Assembly (NCBI GenBank): GCA_903920835.1
Contig: CAIXNQ010000068.1
Span: 1-11,219 of the forward strand
Direction of reading: 5' to 3'
Source: an uncultured Bacteroidota bacterium
GTDB lineage: Bacteria > Bacteroidota > Bacteroidia > Flavobacteriales > Flavobacteriaceae
Length of the DNA stretch: 11,219 nucleotides
Below the pieces are notes generated by a model. That model was not told the DNA's origin, did no database searches, and worked only from the letters and a program-made list of their open reading frames with translations. Made by a program: the position numbers and the translations under genes. Within the stretch, counting starts at the first letter, position 1; every line of letters begins with the position of its first letter. Shown here piece after piece: positions 1 to 6,692 of this stretch.

Positions 1-95
1 CTGACCATCATGGAAGAAGGGTCGGAATTCCTCGACCGGCTTACCCGCTACCTTGACGGCGATAAAACGGTGAGATTGCCGATCATGACATCTAT
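1..95. other. GC-rich edge segment of unknown origin
   Basis: These bases are about 53% GC by hand count, while the DNA that follows is clearly AT-rich. Two reading frames are open. The plus-strand frame 1 is open from the window edge to a TGA at 103-105 (34 residues, containing EEGSEFLDRLTRYLDGDKTV). A minus-strand frame is open to the edge (containing RFIAVKVAGKPVEEFRP) and has no ATG. Both look protein-like and neither is recognisable. The segment could be the end of a neighbouring gene, a remnant of transferred DNA, or an assembly chimera at a contig end. From about base 95 the composition is normal for the window, and bases 95-170 show no gene. Confidence 0.4.
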
Positions 96-170
96 TTCAC
101 TTTGAAACAAAGGGGATTTTCAATATTTTAGAAATTACTTTAGAACTGCAAAACGAAGATTTTATAAAAC

Positions 171-2591
171 CTATGACCCACACATTTCGCAATCATCTGG
201 CCCTGCATTTCGGGCACGCTCAATCATAGCTTGAAAATCTTCGGCGGTCATCTCGCCCGTTTCGTTTGCAGCAACAACTTCAACTGCTAACGGCGCAACT
301 GCTTTAGTTGGTTCTGCTTTTTTGTCGTTGTTCAAGGTAAATTTAATTGCATCAACCGCCGATTTTGTTCTGAGGTAATACATTCCCGTTTTTAAGCCAC
401 TTTGCCAAGCATAAAAGTGCATTGAGGTTAGTTTTGAATAATTCGCATCTTGCATAAATAGATTTAAAGATTGCGATTGATCTATAAAATAACCACGTTG
501 GCGCGACATATCAATAATGTCTTTCATCGACATTTCCCAAACGGTTTTGTAGAGTTCTTTTAAATCGGCTGGAATACGTTCTATATTTTGCACCGAACCG
601 TTGTGGCGCATTATTTCTTGTTTTAAATCTTCATTCCAAAGACCCAGTTTCACTAAATCTTCCAACAAGTGTTTGTTGACAATAATAAACTCACCAGAAA
701 GCACTCTTCTTGTATAAATATTTGAAGTATAGGGTTCAAAAGCTTCGTTGTTGCCAAGGATTTGAGAGGTAGAAGCGGTTGGCATTGGCGCTACTAAAAG
801 CGAATTTCGTACACCGTTTTTCATTACTTCTTTGCGCAATGATTCCCAATCCCAACGACCAGAAAGGTCGGAATCTTTTAGTCCCCAAAGGTTGAACTGA
901 AACTCTCCTTTTGATATTGGCGAACCTTCAAACGTTGAATAAGGTCCTTCTTCAATCGCCATTTCCATCGAAGCAGTTACAGCCGCAAAATAGAGCGTTT
1001 CAAAGATTTCTTGGTTCAGTTTTTTAGCTTCATCGCTAGTAAATGGCATTCTCAATAATATAAATGCATCAGCAAGTCCTTGAATTCCCAAGCCTACAGG
1101 TCGGTGCCTTAAATTGGAGTTCTCTGCTTCTTTTACAGGATAATAATTTCTATCAATTACTTTGTTTAAGTTTCTTGTAACTCTTTTGGTTACATTATAC
1201 ATTAATTCGTGGTTGAATGCGCCATTTTCGACAAACATTGGCAAAGAAATCGACGCTAAATTGCACACCGCAATTTCGTCTTTGGAAGTAAATTCCATGA
1301 TTTCTGTACATAAATTTGAGGAACGAATTGTTCCTAAATTCTTTTGATTCGATTTTCGGTTGGCAGCATCTTTATAGAGCATATAAGGTGTTCCAGTCTC
1401 GATTTGAGATTCTAGAATTTTCTCCCAAAGCTCTCTTGCTTTAATGGTTTTTCTACCTTTTCCTTTGGTTTCGTAATCTAAATATAAAGTTTCAAATTCA
1501 TCGCCATAAACATCATACAAACCAGGACATTCATTCGGACACATCAGTGTCCAGTAGCTGTCTTCTTGCACACGTTTCATAAATAAATCCGAGGTCCACA
1601 TGGCAAAGAACAGGTCGCGCGCACGCATTTCTTCTTTTCCTGTATTTTTCTTTAAGTCTAAAAATTCAAATATATCGGCGTGCCAAGTTTCGATGTAAAT
1701 TGCAAAACTTCCTTTACGTTTTCCACCTCCTTGATCGACATATCGAGCGGTATCGTTAAATACACGAAGCATCGGAACAATTCCGTTGGACGTGCCGTTT
1801 GTTCCTCGAATGTAAGATCCTGTGGCACGAACATTGTGAATAGAAAGTCCGATTCCGCCTGCAGATTGCGATATTTTTGCAGTTTGTTTTAAAGTGTCAT
1901 AAATTCCATCAATGCTGTCGTCTTGCATGGCAAGCAAAAAGCATGAAGACATTTGTGGTTTTGGAGTTCCAGCGTTAAAAAGCGTTGGTGTGGCGTGCGT
2001 GAAAAATTTCTTCGACATTAAGTCATACGTTTCAATAACCGATTTCATGTCGTTTAAATGAATTCCAACAGAAACACGCATCAACATGTGCTGAGGTCTT
2101 TCTACAATTTTGCCATTAATTTTTAGCAAATAAGATCTTTCTAGGGTTTTGAATCCAAAGTAATCATAATTAAAATCTCTGTTATAGATAATGTGTGAGT
2201 CTAAAAACTCTGCGTTTTCCATGATTACTTGATGCACTTCGGCAGAGAGCAACGGTGCTTCTTGATTTGTTCTCGGATTGACATAATAAAACATGTCGTT
2301 CATTGTTTCTGAGAATGATTTTTTGGTGTTTTTATGAAGATTAGAGACTGCAATTCGGGCTGCTAATTGGGCATAATCTGGGTGAGTAATAGTCATTGAT
2401 GCAGCGGTTTCGGCGGCTAGATTGTCAAGTTCAGAGGTTGTTACTCCGTCATACAATCCTTCGATAACGCGCATTGCAACTTTTACTGCATCTACCAAAT
2501 CGTTCAAACCGTAGCATAGTTTTTTAATTCTATCGGTAATTTTGTCGAACATTACAGGCTCTTTGTGGCCGTCTCTTTTTATTACGTACAT
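171..2591 (-). CDS. nrdA: class Ia ribonucleoside-diphosphate reductase, alpha (catalytic) subunit
   Basis: NrdA reduces ribonucleoside diphosphates to deoxyribonucleoside diphosphates in the cytoplasm, using a radical delivered by NrdB. It has 806 residues. An N-terminal ATP-cone covers about residues 1-92 (MYVIKRDGHKEPVMFDKI). The catalytic barrel shows C217 (PQMSSC), N426/C428/E430 (SSNLCTEI), C443 (AVCNLAS), PMPTAST at 602-608 and the radical-transfer pair Y738/Y739 (GMYYLRT). The C-terminal redox pair C801/C804 lies in CEMCGS. All active-site residues are present. From memory, the sequence is close to human RRM1 along its whole length, including the C-terminal CxMCGS ending, so it belongs to the eukaryote-like group. 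The cone keeps D56, which corresponds to human D57, so dATP inhibition is expected (inference). Residues about 760-795 are a poorly conserved linker before the cysteine tail. It lies 134 bases downstream of nrdB on the same strand. I see no convincing terminator after the TAG stop. Confidence 0.97.
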   Translation of the reverse strand: MYVIKRDGHKEPVMFDKITDRIKKLCYGLNDLVDAVKVAMRVIEGLYDGVTTSELDNLAAETAASMTITHPDYAQLAARIAVSNLHKNTKKSFSETMNDMFYYVNPRTNQEAPLLSAEVHQVIMENAEFLDSHIIYNRDFNYDYFGFKTLERSYLLKINGKIVERPQHMLMRVSVGIHLNDMKSVIETYDLMSKKFFTHATPTLFNAGTPKPQMSSCFLLAMQDDSIDGIYDTLKQTAKISQSAGGIGLSIHNVRATGSYIRGTNGTSNGIVPMLRVFNDTARYVDQGGGKRKGSFAIYIETWHADIFEFLDLKKNTGKEEMRARDLFFAMWTSDLFMKRVQEDSYWTLMCPNECPGLYDVYGDEFETLYLDYETKGKGRKTIKARELWEKILESQIETGTPYMLYKDAANRKSNQKNLGTIRSSNLCTEIMEFTSKDEIAVCNLASISLPMFVENGAFNHELMYNVTKRVTRNLNKVIDRNYYPVKEAENSNLRHRPVGLGIQGLADAFILLRMPFTSDEAKKLNQEIFETLYFAAVTASMEMAIEEGPYSTFEGSPISKGEFQFNLWGLKDSDLSGRWDWESLRKEVMKNGVRNSLLVAPMPTASTSQILGNNEAFEPYTSNIYTRRVLSGEFIIVNKHLLEDLVKLGLWNEDLKQEIMRHNGSVQNIERIPADLKELYKTVWEMSMKDIIDMSRQRGYFIDQSQSLNLFMQDANYSKLTSMHFYAWQSGLKTGMYYLRTKSAVDAIKFTLNNDKKAEPTKAVAPLAVEVVAANETGEMTAEDFQAMIERARNAGPDDCEMCGS

Positions 2592-2611
2592 AATTTTTGT
2601 TTTTGTGAAAT

Positions 2612-2627
2612 TGCAAATCCCTTTGCA
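2612..2627 (-). repeat. short inverted repeat in the nrdA leader
   Basis: TGCAAA and TTTGCA form a perfect 6+6 inverted repeat around a 4-base loop, 21-36 bases upstream of the nrdA ATG. In the nrdBA transcript it would form a small hairpin just before nrdA. The same 134-base spacer holds two more short inverted repeats: GTTCTGAGAAC at 2665-2675, and CGAAG/CTTCG at 2690-2694 and 2702-2706. None has a T-tract, so they are not terminators. They could influence mRNA stability or the nrdB:nrdA ratio, or be chance in AT-rich DNA. Confidence 0.3.
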
Positions 2628-2725
2628 GTTTCGGGTTATTTGTTAATTTTTGTTTTATTAATATGTTCTGAGAACGCAATTGACATCCACGAAGTAGGAA
2701 GCTTCGAGGAAAGTTTTATTAGATT

Positions 2726-3703
2726 TTAAAAATCGGCATCAAAACTAATCTTTTGAGCTTCGCTGTCGGTATTCATTACGCCCGCTTTTTGATATTCGCC
2801 CACTCTTTTTTCAAAGAAGTTGGTTTTTCCTTGTAGCGAAATCATGTCCATAAAATCAAACGGATTTGATGCGTTATAAACACGTTCGCAGCCCAATTCT
2901 ACCAGCAATCTATCGGTTACAAATTCTAGATATTGGGTCATTAGTGTAGCGTTCATCCCGATTAAACTCACTGGAATTGATTCGGTCACAAACTCTCTTT
3001 CAATATCGAGCGCATCGACAATAATTTCTTTAATTCGATCTTTTGAAACCTTATTGACCAAATGGTGGTTGTGTAAATGAACCGCAAAATCGCAATGAAC
3101 GCCTTCATCTCGCGAAATTAATTCGTTAGAAAAGGTTAGTCCTGGCATTAGTCCACGTTTTTTTAGCCAAAAAATTGCACAGAATGAACCCGAAAAAAAG
3201 ATGCCTTCAACGGCTGCAAAGGCAATTAATCGCTCTGCAAACGACTCGGATTCTATCCATTTTAGAGCCCAATTGGCTTTTTTCTTGATGGCAGGAAAAA
3301 CCTCAATAGCTTTAAAAAGTTGATTTTTTTCTGCTTCGTCTTTAACATAAGTGTCTATCAGGAGTGAATAGGTTTCGCTATGAATATTTTCCATCATGAT
3401 TTGAAATCCATAGAAAAATTTAGCTTCTGGATATTGCACCTCGTTGACAAAGTTGCTTGCTAAATTTTCGTTTACGATACCGTCTGAAGCAGCAAAAAAA
3501 GCCAAGATGTGCTTAATGAAATATTTTTCGTCTTCGCTCAACTTCGTGTTCCAGTCGGAAAGGTCTTGATGCAAATCAATTTCTTCGGCAGTCCAGATGC
3601 TTGCTTCCATTTTTTTATACCATTCCCAAATATCGTGGTGTTTTATTGGAAAAATAACAAATCTGTTTTTATTTTCTTGTAAAATGGGCTCAATTACTGA
3701 CAT
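2726..3703 (-). CDS. nrdB: class Ia ribonucleoside-diphosphate reductase, beta (radical-generating) subunit
   Basis: NrdB holds the dinuclear metal site and stable tyrosyl radical that start catalysis in NrdA. With the start chosen here it has 325 residues. Metal ligands are visible as D74 (AASDGIV), E105 and H108 (MENIHSETY), E166 (AAVEGIFFSG), and E200/H203 (SRDEGVH). Y112 sits where the radical tyrosine belongs, so this is a tyrosyl-radical enzyme and not a Tyr-less variant. The C-terminal tail ends SFDADF, which resembles the tail of eukaryotic R2 that docks on R1. There is no ATP-cone. The frame stays open upstream to 3814, but that extension runs through the promoter and DnaA-box region and lacks family similarity. 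The double ATG at 3706/3703 is the likely start; I chose the second, giving MSVIEPILQENKNRF. An NrdB of 326 residues from 3706 is equally possible. Confidence 0.96.
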   Translation of the reverse strand: MSVIEPILQENKNRFVIFPIKHHDIWEWYKKMEASIWTAEEIDLHQDLSDWNTKLSEDEKYFIKHILAFFAASDGIVNENLASNFVNEVQYPEAKFFYGFQIMMENIHSETYSLLIDTYVKDEAEKNQLFKAIEVFPAIKKKANWALKWIESESFAERLIAFAAVEGIFFSGSFCAIFWLKKRGLMPGLTFSNELISRDEGVHCDFAVHLHNHHLVNKVSKDRIKEIIVDALDIEREFVTESIPVSLIGMNATLMTQYLEFVTDRLLVELGCERVYNASNPFDFMDMISLQGKTNFFEKRVGEYQKAGVMNTDSEAQKISFDADF

Positions 3704-3754
3704 CATTGTTTGTTTTTTATTCGATAAATTAAATACTATTTTTTGCTTAATCGG

Positions 3755-3780
3755 GGTTACAAAGATTGTGAATTGTAACC
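3755..3780 (-). promoter_or_regulatory. perfect inverted repeat upstream of nrdB (operator or leader hairpin)
   Basis: GGTTACAA at 3755-3762 and TTGTAACC at 3773-3780 are exact reverse complements around a 10-base spacer. The repeat ends 52 bases before the nrdB ATG. If transcription starts just after the TAACTTTG element at 3793-3800, the repeat lies in the 5' untranslated leader and would form an 8-bp hairpin; otherwise it is a dimer-sized operator. It does not resemble the NrdR box as I know it. The binding protein is unknown. The structure is seen directly; the role is inferred. Confidence 0.5.
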
Positions 3781-3792
3781 GAAAAACAAAGC

Positions 3793-3828
3793 CAAAGTTA
3801 TTCACAAAAGGCATTAGTTATTCACAAA
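3793..3828 (-). promoter_or_regulatory. probable nrdB promoter (Bacteroidota TTTG / TAnnTTTG type)
   Basis: Read on the minus strand, TAACTTTG (3800 to 3793) matches the -7 consensus TAnnTTTG exactly. A TTTG (3828 to 3825) lies 24 bases upstream, slightly longer than the usual spacing of roughly 19-23. The start site would fall near 3787, giving an 80-90 base leader that contains the inverted repeat at 3755-3780. A weaker alternative is TTTG inside that repeat followed by TAGTATTT. The promoter overlaps both DnaA-box matches. Confidence 0.5.
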
Positions 3829-3829
3829 A
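3796..3829 (+). promoter_or_regulatory. two tandem DnaA-box matches (TTATTCACA)
   Basis: A 14-base direct repeat, AGTTATTCACAAAA, occurs at 3796-3809 and 3816-3829 with a 20-base period. Each copy contains TTATTCACA (3798-3806 and 3818-3826), which fits the general DnaA-box consensus TTATnCACA with no mismatch. Two helical turns separate the boxes, so both would face the same side. They lie 95-123 bases upstream of the nrdB ATG and overlap the predicted -7 and -33 elements, an arrangement suited to control of nrdBA by DnaA. In E. coli, nrdAB is a known DnaA target. DnaA binding here is inferred. Confidence 0.55.
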
Positions 3830-3901
3830 AAGATAAGATGATGCAAAACGATATTAAAATTAAAACGCTAAAAAACAACGCTTTAATTAATGTAAAATAG
3901 A

Positions 3902-3922
3902 CAAAATCCCTTTAAAATAGGG
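3902..3922 (-). terminator. weak candidate terminator after the S41 peptidase gene
   Basis: CCCT and AGGG form a 4-bp stem around 7 bases, starting 14 bases after the peptidase stop codon. On the minus strand it is followed by ATTTTGTC. The stem is short and the T-tract poor, so it may only partly end transcription between the peptidase operon and nrdB. Confidence 0.25.
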
Positions 3923-3935
3923 CTTTCAAGAAGGG

Positions 3936-5510
3936 TTAATGATTTGTAAAAGCTGCTTTAATCATTTGGTCATCTTTCAATACAAAATGATAATATTTTT
4001 CTTCTTCAAACAACTGCTTTATGACCTCAGCAGTGAGATATTTGTTGATGATAGTATTGTTTTTATTTAACTTCATTTCAATTTCGTTTTTCTTTAAATA
4101 CGAAATAAATTCTTTGCAAAAACTATTGTTTTGACTGACTTTTTCTACAATTTGATCTTCGTTTAAACCAGAAAAAATGATTTTAGACTCATCTAATTGT
4201 TCAAAAATGAAGTGCGAAATTATGCCTGAATCTAAAACAAATTCTACATCCTCTTGATTTGATTTTATTTCTAAAGGAACGAAAACATCTGGGACTATGC
4301 CGCCGCCGCCATAGACTAATTTGCCTTTTGGGGTTTTAAATTTCAAAGAATCATTAACCTTAATACTGTCTTTACTGTACAATTCGCCGTTTTGGAAACG
4401 TTTCTCAAAATCTTTAAAATAAGCTTCTTTTCCGTTTTTATATGGTTTTTGAATCGAGCGACCTGTGGGCGTAAAATAGCGCGCTACGGTCAATCGAACT
4501 GCCGAACCATCTTCAAAATTCATTTCGCGTTGCACCAATCCCTTGCCGAAAGAACGCCGACCAATAATAGTTCCTCTGTCATTATCTTGAATGGCTCCAG
4601 CCAAAATTTCGCTTGCCGAAGCGCTATTTTCGTTCAAAAGCAAAGTCAATTTTCCGGTCTCGAAGCTGCCTTTTTTGGTAGCAAATGTTTTTACAATCTT
4701 ATTCTTTCTGTCTTTCGTAAAAACAATCAGTTGCTTTTCATTTAAAAATTCATCGGCAATAGCAATGGCTTGTTCCATATAGCCACCGCCATTATCTCGC
4801 AAATCAATAATTAACGAATTAATTTTTTGTTTTTGAAGCTTGGTCAATGCGGTTTTAAACTCACTATAAGTAGTTTCAGAAAATCTATTGATTGCAATAT
4901 AGCCTGTCGATTCTTTAAGTAAGAACGCAACGTCTATACTTTTCAGAGGAATTAAAGCTCTTTTAACTTGAATTTTGAGGGTTTTTCGTTGGTTTTTTCT
5001 GTAAACCGTAAGTGCAACTTCTGAATTTTCTTTACCTTTCAATTTAGAAAAAATTACCTCATTAGTGATTTTCTTTCCGAATAATTTTTCGGTGTTTGCA
5101 AACAGAATCCGATCTCCAATTTGAATTCCTGCATTTGCTGCAGGTCCGTTTTTTATTGGTTTTACCACCACAACAGAATCGTGCAAAATAAAAAAGTTGA
5201 TACCAATTCCTACAAAATTGCCTTTCATTGTCAATGCTTCTTGTTCTTGTTCGGCAGGTGGAATATATACAGAATGTGGGTCAAGTTTTGATAAAATATT
5301 ATCGACAGTCAAATTAACAATGGAGTCTGTATTTACTTTATCGACATAGTCATTGTCAATAAAATCAATCAATTTGTTGATTTTACTCTTATGGTTGTTT
5401 TTTGCTAAAAATGAATTTTGATTCGGGAAATTCAAATACTTGCCCACAATAACGCCAATCGCTAGTAGCGAAAAAATATAAATTGGCACGTAAGCAGTTT
5501 TAATTTTCAT
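3936..5510 (-). CDS. S41 family C-terminal processing peptidase with PDZ domain
   Basis: This is a CtpA/Tsp-type serine protease, anchored in the inner membrane and acting on protein C-termini in the periplasm (family knowledge). It has 524 residues. A single hydrophobic segment at about residues 7-24 is a signal anchor or uncleaved signal peptide. An N-terminal helical region with LSKLDPHSVYIPP follows, then a PDZ domain at about 92-185 (GIGINF, GPAANAGIQIGDRIL) and the S41 core at about 195-410. The Ser/Lys dyad is S298 in NENSASASEI and K323 in FGKGLVQ, with the usual 25-residue separation. GGGGIVPDVFVP at 401-412 is the family's typical end of the core; a C-terminal extension of about 110 residues follows. 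The start ATG overlaps the dCMP deaminase stop as TAATG, so translation is probably coupled. The substrate is unknown. The operon link with nucleotide genes may reflect transcription only. Confidence 0.93.
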   Translation of the reverse strand: MKIKTAYVPIYIFSLLAIGVIVGKYLNFPNQNSFLAKNNHKSKINKLIDFIDNDYVDKVNTDSIVNLTVDNILSKLDPHSVYIPPAEQEQEALTMKGNFVGIGINFFILHDSVVVVKPIKNGPAANAGIQIGDRILFANTEKLFGKKITNEVIFSKLKGKENSEVALTVYRKNQRKTLKIQVKRALIPLKSIDVAFLLKESTGYIAINRFSETTYSEFKTALTKLQKQKINSLIIDLRDNGGGYMEQAIAIADEFLNEKQLIVFTKDRKNKIVKTFATKKGSFETGKLTLLLNENSASASEILAGAIQDNDRGTIIGRRSFGKGLVQREMNFEDGSAVRLTVARYFTPTGRSIQKPYKNGKEAYFKDFEKRFQNGELYSKDSIKVNDSLKFKTPKGKLVYGGGGIVPDVFVPLEIKSNQEDVEFVLDSGIISHFIFEQLDESKIIFSGLNEDQIVEKVSQNNSFCKEFISYLKKNEIEMKLNKNNTIINKYLTAEVIKQLFEEEKYYHFVLKDDQMIKAAFTNH

Positions 5511-5938
5511 TAGTCTAAATTCTCTATTTGTTCAACTTCTACACCTGCTTTAAGAAGAAAATCTATTCCTTCAGTATCTCTATAACCCATTTGATAAACC
5601 ACTCTAGTAATTCCAGATTGATGAATGAGTTTGCTGCATTCTTTGCAAGGCGACAATGTTATATATAAGGTAGCACCTTTGCAACTTTGGGTAGAACTAG
5701 CAACTTTTAAAATGGCGTTTGCTTCGGCATGAAGTACATACCAATTGGTTTCTCCATTTTCATCTTCGCAGCAATTTTCAAAACCTGACGGCGTTCCGTT
5801 ATATCCATCAGAGATAATCATTCTTTCTCGAACAATTATTGCCCCGACTTGTTTTCGCTTGCAGTAAGACAATTTGCTCCATTCTTTAGCCATTCTAAGA
5901 TAGGCTTTGTCATATTTATTTTGTTTTTGTTGTTTCAT
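5510..5938 (-). CDS. comEB: dCMP deaminase (deoxycytidylate deaminase, ComEB family)
   Basis: The enzyme converts dCMP to dUMP, the precursor of dTMP, in the cytoplasm. It has 142 residues. The zinc-dependent deaminase signature is complete: H70 and catalytic E72 in HAEANAI, and C98/C101 in SPCKEC. GYNGTPSGFENCCED at about 45-59 is characteristic of dCMP deaminases, as opposed to cytidine or tRNA adenosine deaminases. The ATG at 5938 overlaps the stop of the upstream HupE-like gene as ATGA. An in-frame TTG three codons upstream is less likely. Its stop overlaps the peptidase start (TAATG), so it is the middle gene of a three-gene coupled operon. Its position upstream of nrdBA fits a shared role in deoxynucleotide supply. 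The symbol follows the B. subtilis homologue and does not imply competence. Confidence 0.93.
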   Translation of the reverse strand: MKQQKQNKYDKAYLRMAKEWSKLSYCKRKQVGAIIVRERMIISDGYNGTPSGFENCCEDENGETNWYVLHAEANAILKVASSTQSCKGATLYITLSPCKECSKLIHQSGITRVVYQMGYRDTEGIDFLLKAGVEVEQIENLD

Positions 5939-6528
5939 CTTTTCCAAATTTCATTTTGAATAATCATTGGCACTACTATACCTATAATAAATGAAGAAAT
6001 CACTAAAATAAAATCGCGTTTTGAAAATCGAAAAACAGTTTGCACCAAATAAGAAAATATCAAAACAATTAAGACAACGACCAACTGTGCAGATTCAATT
6101 CCGAGTGCAAACTCTGAAAGCGGCAATAATTTTTCTTTAGTTGCGCTGTTATTTATAATATTAAAGTAGGAAGAAAAACCAAAGCCGTGTATAATTCCGA
6201 AAAACAAAGTGAGAAAACCAACTAGATTTACGCTATCATTTTTAGAAGATTTTCCAGAGCTGAAAATACTAAACAAAGCGGCAATTAGAATCGTTATTAG
6301 AATAAAAAATTCAATAAAAATAGTTTTGATGCTCACCACTCCAAATACTGCCAAAAGTAATGAAATTGTATGGCCAATGGTGAAAAGCGACACCAAAAGC
6401 AATACTTTTTTCCAATCTTTAAAGGCGAAAGGAACAGTAAGTGCTGTCAAAAAAAGCAAATGATCAAAAGCATGAATACTCCAAATATGTCGCAAACCGA
6501 TTTGATAATAAATCCAAAAATCTGCCAT
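5935..6528 (-). CDS. HupE/UreJ-like integral membrane protein
   Basis: This is a 197-residue polytopic membrane protein with about six hydrophobic segments, resembling the HupE/UreJ_2 family. Some members of that family are linked to nickel uptake for hydrogenase or urease. Conserved-looking polar residues lie in the membrane: H14, H19, D22 and H23 (GLRHIWSIHAFDHLLFL), H53 (IGHTISL), H114 (GIIHGFGFSS) and E145 (FALGIESAQL). These could bind metal. There is no cleavable signal. The ATG at 6528 is preferred; the frame extends upstream only to a TTG at 6567 and the extra residues do not look like the family. It starts the HupE-dCMP deaminase-S41 operon, with an ATGA overlap to the next gene. No nickel enzyme gene is in the window, so the substrate is open. 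I found no clear promoter; TATGTTTA at 6564-6557 (one mismatch to TAnnTTTG) is the best candidate. Confidence 0.82.
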   Translation of the reverse strand: MADFWIYYQIGLRHIWSIHAFDHLLFLTALTVPFAFKDWKKVLLLVSLFTIGHTISLLLAVFGVVSIKTIFIEFFILITILIAALFSIFSSGKSSKNDSVNLVGFLTLFFGIIHGFGFSSYFNIINNSATKEKLLPLSEFALGIESAQLVVVLIVLIFSYLVQTVFRFSKRDFILVISSFIIGIVVPMIIQNEIWKR

Positions 6529-6638
6529 CAAGAACAACTTATTAATTAACGATTTGTAAACATACAATTAAATTTTAAAAACACAATGAAATTTCAAAAT
6601 TGGATATTTTTTTTTGAACATCTTTTTTTAAAATAGTT

Positions 6639-6670
6639 TTTGAATTAAAAACGAAATAGAATTATATTTG
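6639..6670 (+). promoter_or_regulatory. Bacteroidota-type promoter for the TerB-like/PhnA pair
   Basis: TTTG at 6639-6642 is followed after exactly 20 bases by TATATTTG at 6663-6670, an exact match to TAnnTTTG at normal spacing. Transcription would start near 6676, giving a leader of about 15 bases before the ATG at 6693. This is the cleanest promoter in the window and supports the assignment to Bacteroidota. Confidence 0.75.
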
Positions 6671-6692
6671 ACAAATTAAAAACACTAAAATT

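Noticed and set aside
100..112. CTTTG-AAA-CAAAG hairpin as the terminator of nrdA.
   Set aside because: The stem is five pairs with no T-tract on the minus strand and lies about 60 bases past the stop codon.
2665..2675. GTTCTGAGAAC as an SOS/LexA box.
   Set aside because: The half-site order and spacing do not fit the LexA sites I know (GAAC-N4-GTTC or GTTC-N7-GTTC); kept only as a short inverted repeat.
3704..3814. N-terminal extension of NrdB by 37 residues (open frame up to 3814).
   Set aside because: It runs through the inverted repeat and the predicted promoter and overlaps the DnaA-box region, has no family similarity, and the double ATG at 3706/3703 gives the normal NrdB length.
4392..4745. 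Plus-strand open frame of 117 codons opposite the S41 peptidase gene.
   Set aside because: It is wholly antisense to a well-supported gene, has no recognisable domain and no promoter motif, and reads as a shadow frame.
6529..6567. N-terminal extension of the HupE-like protein from a TTG.
   Set aside because: The extra 13 residues are not family-like, and the ATG at 6528 begins just before the conserved first helix.
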